This document shows, piece by piece, positions 28,995 to 33,418 of a DNA stretch of 33,418 bases. Origin of the DNA: Candidatus Zipacnadia bacterium (lineage in GTDB: Bacteria > Armatimonadota > Zipacnadia > Zipacnadales > UBA5352). Both the position numbers and the translations under genes were made by a program. The stretch lies in the NCBI GenBank assembly GCA_029821265.1, contig JALGTR010000011.1:1-33418 (forward strand). The letters run 5' to 3'. Position 1 is the first letter of the stretch, and every line of letters starts with the position of its first letter. The notes under the pieces were generated by a model that searched no databases, was not told the DNA's origin, and saw nothing but the letters and a program-made list of their open reading frames with translations.

Positions 28995-30698
28995 ATGGCC
29001 GAGCATCGCTCAAACGAGGACGTTGTGCACGTGGGGCCCTACCTGGTGCAGGATGTTGTGGGCTCGGGGCCGCACGGCACCGTCTTCGCCGTCGTCCACG
29101 AAGAGAAGCGCCAGCGGCTGACGCTCAAGCGCTTCCACGAGCCTGCGCGACGGGCCCCCGGTCGCGCCTTCAACCGCATCGCCCGGGTCGTCATGGCCCT
29201 CAGCCACCCCGCGATCGCGGACGTGTCCCATGTCGTCATGCACGGCGATCACGTGGCGCTGATCGGCGAGTATGTGGACGCGCGCACCCTCGCCGAGACG
29301 CTGCAGGAGGAGGGCGCGCTCGACCCATACGAGGTCGTGGCGCTCGGACGGCAGATCTGCATCGGCCTGATGTACGCCCACCAGCGCTGCGTCTACCATA
29401 CGAGCCTGCGGCCCGAGAATATCTTCCTGATGCCGGACGGGAGCGTGCGCATCACGGACTTTGCGATCGTGGCGCTCTACGGCCATTCGGTGCGCAGGCG
29501 TCCACGCTACACGGCACGACACGAGGTCTTCCTCGCGCCCGAGTTCGTCGAAGGCGGGGTGCTGCATCCGGCGTCGGACATCTACAGCCTCGGCGTGCTT
29601 CTCTACGCAGCGCTTCGGGGCGGGGTGCCCGTTTCGACCTCCGCATCCCCGGGGCAGAGTCGGTTTTCATACCTCGAGGTCGAGGGAGGGCCGAATGTCG
29701 GGCCGGTGCAGGAGCAGATCGACTTTGGTGATCTGCCGGACGCCACGCCGCCTCAGCTGCGGGCCGCGATCGTGGCCGCGACCTCGCCGGAGATCTCCGA
29801 CCGGCCGGGCAGCGTTAACGCGTTCGTCGACCTGCTCAAGCAGGCGCCGACGCGGTCGAACCTCTCCCGGCTGGCTCGTAGAGAGAGCCGCGAGCTCGAG
29901 CGTGGTCCCGTTGCCCCGGGCCCCAGCGTTCGGGTCTGCACTGCCTGCAGGCGTCCTGTCAGCCCTGCGGGCCGCGTCTGTCTGGCGTGCGGCCTCGTTC
30001 TGCGCGAGGTGCAGGAGGAGGACGAGGTGGTGGATTACTTCCAGAACCACGGCCGCCGGCTGCTGGCCAAGCGCGATCTGGTCGCGGCCGAGAAGGCCTA
30101 TCGCCGAGCACTGGAGCGCCATCCGGGCGAGGCGTGCCTGCACAACGAACTGGGCGACGTCCTGGCCGTCGGCAACCGCTTCAAGGAGGCCGTCGAACAG
30201 TATGAGGAGGCGTTGCGGCTGGATCCCGAGAACGACGACGCGTGGCACGACCTCGGGGTGTCACTGGCGGCGCTTGGGCGACGCAGGCGCGCGGCTGAGG
30301 CACTGCAGAAGGCTTCGGAATTGAGCGATCGCGACGAGGTGCGGCTTTCGGCGCGGATCCACCTTGGAGCGATTGCGGCCGAGGAGGGCCGCGTGACCGA
30401 GGCGATCGAGATCTGGGAGGATGTGCTGCGCGAGGATCCGGGGCTCATTCCGGTGCGGATGGCCCTTGCCTCGACATACGCCTCGCACAGCCGATATGAG
30501 GAGGCGGAGGAGCACCTGCTTGCAGTGCTCTCGATCGAACCGGGTCTGCGTGAGGCCGAGAACCTGCTTGCACGCATCAGGGAGCGCCAGCAGCTCGAGC
30601 ATGCCGACGCGGACACGAGCATCGGCCTGATGGACGATCTGGGGGGCGGCGCGGCCTACATCGGCCCCGGCTTCAACTGGGTGCGCCTGCTCCGTTAG
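28995..30698 (+). CDS. Predicted pseudokinase fused to zinc ribbon and TPR domains
   Basis: This 567-residue protein has a Ser/Thr kinase-like domain (about residues 15-285), a zinc ribbon (Cys315, Cys318, Cys329, Cys332) and at least four TPRs (about 350-530). The kinase fold is intact: GSGPHG loop at 23-28, Lys45, Asn142, Asp155, APE at 181-183, and the Asp195 and Arg270 scaffold residues. The catalytic loop reads HTSLRPEN, so the HRD aspartate is Ser137. The alpha-C glutamate position is Ile62, and DFG is DFA. It is probably catalytically dead or strongly altered, and acts as a sensor or scaffold. ATG at 28995 is the best start (MAEHRSNED); an upstream in-frame start at 28872 would add an Arg-rich stretch with no known domain. 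No transmembrane segment is seen. Confidence 0.85.
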   Translation: MAEHRSNEDVVHVGPYLVQDVVGSGPHGTVFAVVHEEKRQRLTLKRFHEPARRAPGRAFNRIARVVMALSHPAIADVSHVVMHGDHVALIGEYVDARTLAETLQEEGALDPYEVVALGRQICIGLMYAHQRCVYHTSLRPENIFLMPDGSVRITDFAIVALYGHSVRRRPRYTARHEVFLAPEFVEGGVLHPASDIYSLGVLLYAALRGGVPVSTSASPGQSRFSYLEVEGGPNVGPVQEQIDFGDLPDATPPQLRAAIVAATSPEISDRPGSVNAFVDLLKQAPTRSNLSRLARRESRELERGPVAPGPSVRVCTACRRPVSPAGRVCLACGLVLREVQEEDEVVDYFQNHGRRLLAKRDLVAAEKAYRRALERHPGEACLHNELGDVLAVGNRFKEAVEQYEEALRLDPENDDAWHDLGVSLAALGRRRRAAEALQKASELSDRDEVRLSARIHLGAIAAEEGRVTEAIEIWEDVLREDPGLIPVRMALASTYASHSRYEEAEEHLLAVLSIEPGLREAENLLARIRERQQLEHADADTSIGLMDDLGGGAAYIGPGFNWVRLLR

Positions 30699-30731
30699 AC
30701 CTCGCAGAAAAAGATTGCACAAGCAACTGTC

Positions 30732-30761
30732 TTGTCATCGGCACCGCCTCGAAGCTATAAT
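30732..30761 (+). promoter_or_regulatory. Sigma70-type promoter of the ABC exporter
   Basis: TTGTCA at 30732-30737 and TATAAT at 30756-30761 are 18 bases apart. The leader of roughly 100 bases before the ABC gene contains two small possible hairpins (30783-30807 and 30808-30825), neither followed by a T-tract. Confidence 0.7.
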
Positions 30762-30868
30762 GGACTGACTTGCGGGGAAGGTGGGGAACGCGGGTCGGCC
30801 GGTCCCCCTGAAGAGGACTTTTCAGCCCTGCCTGATGTATGGACGGGCGGGGTTTGGGAGAGACAGCA

Positions 30869-32719
30869 ATGAGGCATGGATGGCGCGGTCATCACCACGC
30901 GAAAGACCGCGATGAAGAGCAGGTTGAGCCCTTATCGATAAACGATCGCCGAATGCTGGGCTGGTTCGCGCGGCATCTCGGACCTCACTGGCCAACACTG
31001 CTTCTCGGGCTCATCAGCATGCTCGTGGCAACCGCGGCGGGCCTTTACGCCCCGCAGGTGCTGCGAAGGATATTCGATGACGTTATCCGCGACCGGAATC
31101 TGCAGCCCCTCCCGACACTTGGATGGCTGCTCATCGGCGCGTACTTCGCCCAGCAGGCGTTCAGCGCGATGCGGATGAACGTCATGCACCGGCTCGGGCA
31201 GCGCTTCGTGCTCGAGGTGCGGCTCAACGCCTACAGGCACCTGCTGAAGCAGTCGCTGTCATTCTTCGAGGCGCGCCGTACCGGAGACATCATGTCGCGC
31301 GTGTCCAACGACGTGAACACCGTCGAGGATATGGTCGTGCATGGTGTCGACACGATCATCACCGATTCGCTGACGGTGATTGGCACTATCGCGATCATCC
31401 TGGTGATGAACTGGAAGCTCGCGCTGATCGGCATGGCGCCGCTGCCGATCTTTCTGGCCGGCGTGGTCATCTTCGCGCGGATCATCAGGCCGCTTTACGA
31501 GCGGATTCGCGAGGAGCTTGGCGACATCAACTCGCGCCTTCAGGAGAGCCTTGAGGGGATCCAGGTCGTCAAGGCCTTCAACCGCGAGGACTACGAGTAT
31601 GAACGCTTCGAGCGCGACAGCACCGAGTACTATCAGGCCTCGGTGAAGGGCATCTGGCTGTGGTCGACGTTCTTCCCTGCGATGGGCTTCATGACGACTC
31701 TCGGGCTCATCGGCGTCATCTACTTCGGGGCGCGGATGACCACCACGGGCGACGCGTCCCCCGGTCAGATTGTGGCCTTCCTGGCCTATATGCAGAGCTT
31801 CTACAACCCGATTCGGAGCCTCGTTCGCGTGCACAATGTCTTCAATCGCGCGCTGGCGTCTCTCGCGCGTATCTTCCAGCTTCTCGACGAAGAGCCGGCG
31901 ATCCAGGAGAAGGAGGACGCGATCGAGCTCGGACCGCTCGAGGGCCATGTCGAGCTCGAGAACGTGACCTTCCGCTACCAGACGGGCGAGATCGTCCTCC
32001 GCGGGATCTCGGTCGAGGCCGAGCCGGGGGAGACGGTGGCGATCGTCGGTCGCTCCGGCGCGGGCAAGACCTCGCTGGTTAACCTGATTCCTCGCTTTTA
32101 CGATCCGATAGAGGGCCGCGTACTCGTGGACGGGTACGATGTGCGCGACGTCAAGCTCGATTCGCTGCGCAGGCAGATCGGCATCGTGCTGCAGGATACC
32201 TTCCTGTTCAACGATACGGTGCGCGAGAACATCCGCTACGGCCGCCTCGACGCAACCGATGAGGAGATCGAGGAGGCGGCCCGCCGCGCATACGCCACCG
32301 AGTTTATCGATGAGCTTGAGAATGGCTTCGAGACGCTCATCGGCGAGCGTGGCGTGAAGCTCTCGGGCGGCCAGAAGCAGCGCATCGCGATCGCCCGCGC
32401 GCTGCTCGCGGATCCCCGCATCCTGATCCTCGACGAGGCGACCTCGCTGGTGGACACGCAGGCCGAGCAGCTCATTCAACGCGCGCTCGATGAGCTGCGC
32501 CACAACCGGACGACCTTCGTCATCGCGCACCGGCTCTCCACGGTCCGCGACGCCGATAAGATCATCGTGATCGAGGGTGGCGAGATCGTGGAGGAGGACA
32601 GCCACGAGGAACTGATGCAGCGGAACGGCGTCTACGCCGAGATGTACAACCGACAGTTCCGCCTCGAGGACATCTGGTACGGTGAGGAGAGTCGCCCGGG
32701 TGGCCCGCCCACCTCGTAG
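30869..32719 (+). CDS. ABC exporter, fused membrane and ATPase domains (ABCB/MsbA type)
   Basis: This 616-residue half-transporter has an ABC transmembrane domain with six helices (about residues 30-315), including the conserved segments TLLLGLISMLVATAAGLYAP and FFEARRTGDIMSRVSNDV. The ATPase domain follows, with Walker A GRSGAGKT, Q-loop VLQDTFLFNDTV, signature LSGGQKQRIAIARAL, Walker B ILILDEATS and switch IAHRLSTV. It would work as a homodimer exporting lipids, peptides or drugs; substrate is unknown. The ATG at 30869 is preferred because GGGAGA lies 7 bases upstream; an ATG at 30839 lacks a Shine-Dalgarno sequence. A His-rich stretch (RGHHHAK) lies near the N-terminus. It is 21 bases before the DUF4175-like gene. 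Confidence 0.95.
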   Translation: MRHGWRGHHHAKDRDEEQVEPLSINDRRMLGWFARHLGPHWPTLLLGLISMLVATAAGLYAPQVLRRIFDDVIRDRNLQPLPTLGWLLIGAYFAQQAFSAMRMNVMHRLGQRFVLEVRLNAYRHLLKQSLSFFEARRTGDIMSRVSNDVNTVEDMVVHGVDTIITDSLTVIGTIAIILVMNWKLALIGMAPLPIFLAGVVIFARIIRPLYERIREELGDINSRLQESLEGIQVVKAFNREDYEYERFERDSTEYYQASVKGIWLWSTFFPAMGFMTTLGLIGVIYFGARMTTTGDASPGQIVAFLAYMQSFYNPIRSLVRVHNVFNRALASLARIFQLLDEEPAIQEKEDAIELGPLEGHVELENVTFRYQTGEIVLRGISVEAEPGETVAIVGRSGAGKTSLVNLIPRFYDPIEGRVLVDGYDVRDVKLDSLRRQIGIVLQDTFLFNDTVRENIRYGRLDATDEEIEEAARRAYATEFIDELENGFETLIGERGVKLSGGQKQRIAIARALLADPRILILDEATSLVDTQAEQLIQRALDELRHNRTTFVIAHRLSTVRDADKIIVIEGGEIVEEDSHEELMQRNGVYAEMYNRQFRLEDIWYGEESRPGGPPTS

Positions 32720-32740
32720 CCGGGACCGGAGGCTGGCGAT

Positions 32741-33418
32741 GTGAGCGCCGAGAGAACGCGGCTTGACGCGGCTCTCCGCCCCTACGTTCTGAGGCGGCGC
32801 GCCATTGCGGCTGCCGCCGGACTGCTGCAGGGCATTGCGCTCGCCGCTCTGGCGCTGACCGTCGCGATCGTCGTCGCCGGACCGGGCGTTCTTGACGCCC
32901 CTGAGGTTCGCCTCGCGGCCCTCGTTGCGCTGCTGACTCCCACGGCAATCCGCTCGTGCAGCCGTGTGCGGCCGATCGAAGCCGCGCTGGCCATCGAGCA
33001 CGCATTTCCGTTCCTCCAGGATCGCGTCGCAACGGCCGTGGAGATCACACATGGGCCCGCTGGCCGGGGGGCATGCTCCGAGACGCTGTGCAGGCGCGTG
33101 GTAGCGGAGGCCACCGAGGCCCTGCGCGATCTGCCGCTGGCGCGGGCGCTCGACCGCCGGCCGCTGGTCGCCGCAGCGATCGCCGCCCTCGCATCGATCG
33201 TCCTCGTCGTCGCCGCATGGGCGCTCATTCCGCCGCGCACCCCTGAGACGTACGTGCCTGCGGCCGCGGTGATCGCCGAGCCCGCCGGGCCTCCGCCGCA
33301 GCCACCGGCCATCCTCGACCTTGCAGTTACCGTTGCGCCTCCGCAATACACCGGCCTGCCCGAACGGCGCATCGAGGGCGCAGCCGAGAGCGTCCGGGCG
33401 CTCGCCGGCAGCCAGGTC
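32741..33418 (+). CDS. DUF4175-like membrane protein, 3' truncated by the window
   Basis: An open frame starts at GTG 32741, 8 bases after CGGAGG (32727-32732), and runs to the window end without a stop (226 codons). Hydrophobic helices lie near residues 21-48 and 142-164. Between them is a helical segment with AALAIEHAFPFLQDRVATAV, resembling the DUF4175 pattern of 'IExxxPxLxdRLxtAv'. After the second helix come a Pro-rich linker and an extracytoplasmic segment with VAPPQYTGLPERRIEGA. The order fits the large uncharacterised DUF4175 membrane proteins, which often sit near DUF58 and MoxR genes; a DUF58 gene lies 12 kb upstream here. Gene status is well supported, family moderately. Confidence 0.75.
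   Translation, partial: MSAERTRLDAALRPYVLRRRAIAAAAGLLQGIALAALALTVAIVVAGPGVLDAPEVRLAALVALLTPTAIRSCSRVRPIEAALAIEHAFPFLQDRVATAVEITHGPAGRGACSETLCRRVVAEATEALRDLPLARALDRRPLVAAAIAALASIVLVVAAWALIPPRTPETYVPAAAVIAEPAGPPPQPPAILDLAVTVAPPQYTGLPERRIEGAAESVRALAGSQV

Noticed and set aside
31259-33346. A 695-codon open frame on the - strand opposite the ABC exporter and DUF4175-like gene
   Set aside because: It lies opposite genes with full motif support and its translation is Arg/Ala/Asp/His-rich without domains; long antisense frames are expected in GC-rich coding DNA.

Overview
The window is a GC-rich (by eye about two-thirds G+C), densely packed bacterial chromosome segment. Nearly all genes lie on the + strand, with many ATGA-type stop/start overlaps. 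No rRNA, tRNA, CRISPR array, insertion sequence or phage gene was seen. The order aroQ - M24 peptidase - efp - accB - accC - DUF2273 - nusB - xseA - xseB - dxs resembles clostridial and Armatimonadota-like chromosomes. A translin-family gene, a UPF0182 protein, a four-subunit 2-oxoacid:ferredoxin oxidoreductase and a DUF4175-like protein also fit a deep-branching Terrabacteria-type lineage with anaerobic ferredoxin metabolism. I lean towards Armatimonadota or a neighbouring candidate phylum; this is inference, not proof.

Layout. 1-838: C-terminal part of a membrane-anchored TPR protein cut by the window edge. 835-2324: aroQ and an Xaa-Pro-type peptidase. 2376-9479: a long housekeeping run starting at a good promoter with a structured leader, carrying efp, accB, a prepilin-like gene, accC, a DUF2273 membrane protein, nusB, xseAB and dxs. 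9535-13719: exported 13-repeat TPR protein, nadK, recN. 13780-16420: korDABC-type 2-oxoacid:ferredoxin oxidoreductase. 16480-17163: translin-family protein. 17160-19331: rplU-rpmA-obgE, with a promoter, a hairpin/T-tract attenuator candidate before rplU, and a clear intrinsic terminator before obgE. 19375-21470: IscU/NifU scaffold, DUF58 protein, DUF151 nuclease-like protein. 21579-28432: UPF0182 membrane protein, HAD phosphatase, HypE/PurM-like protein, a phosphoesterase lipoprotein and a Gfo/Idh oxidoreductase. 28443-30698: a divergent pair, a zinc-ribbon/TPR protein (- strand) and a pseudokinase-zinc-ribbon-TPR fusion (+ strand). 30732-33418: ABC exporter and the start of a DUF4175-like membrane protein running off the window.

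The least ordinary signals are these: an AccB whose biotinyl-lysine position is arginine beside an AccC with intact catalytic residues; the pseudokinase fusion with its divergent zinc-ribbon/TPR neighbour; a bacterial translin homologue; the attenuator-like hairpin just after the rplU promoter; and an EF-P with an arginine loop tip. None of these was tested by database search. Each is offered with the comparison that would settle it.
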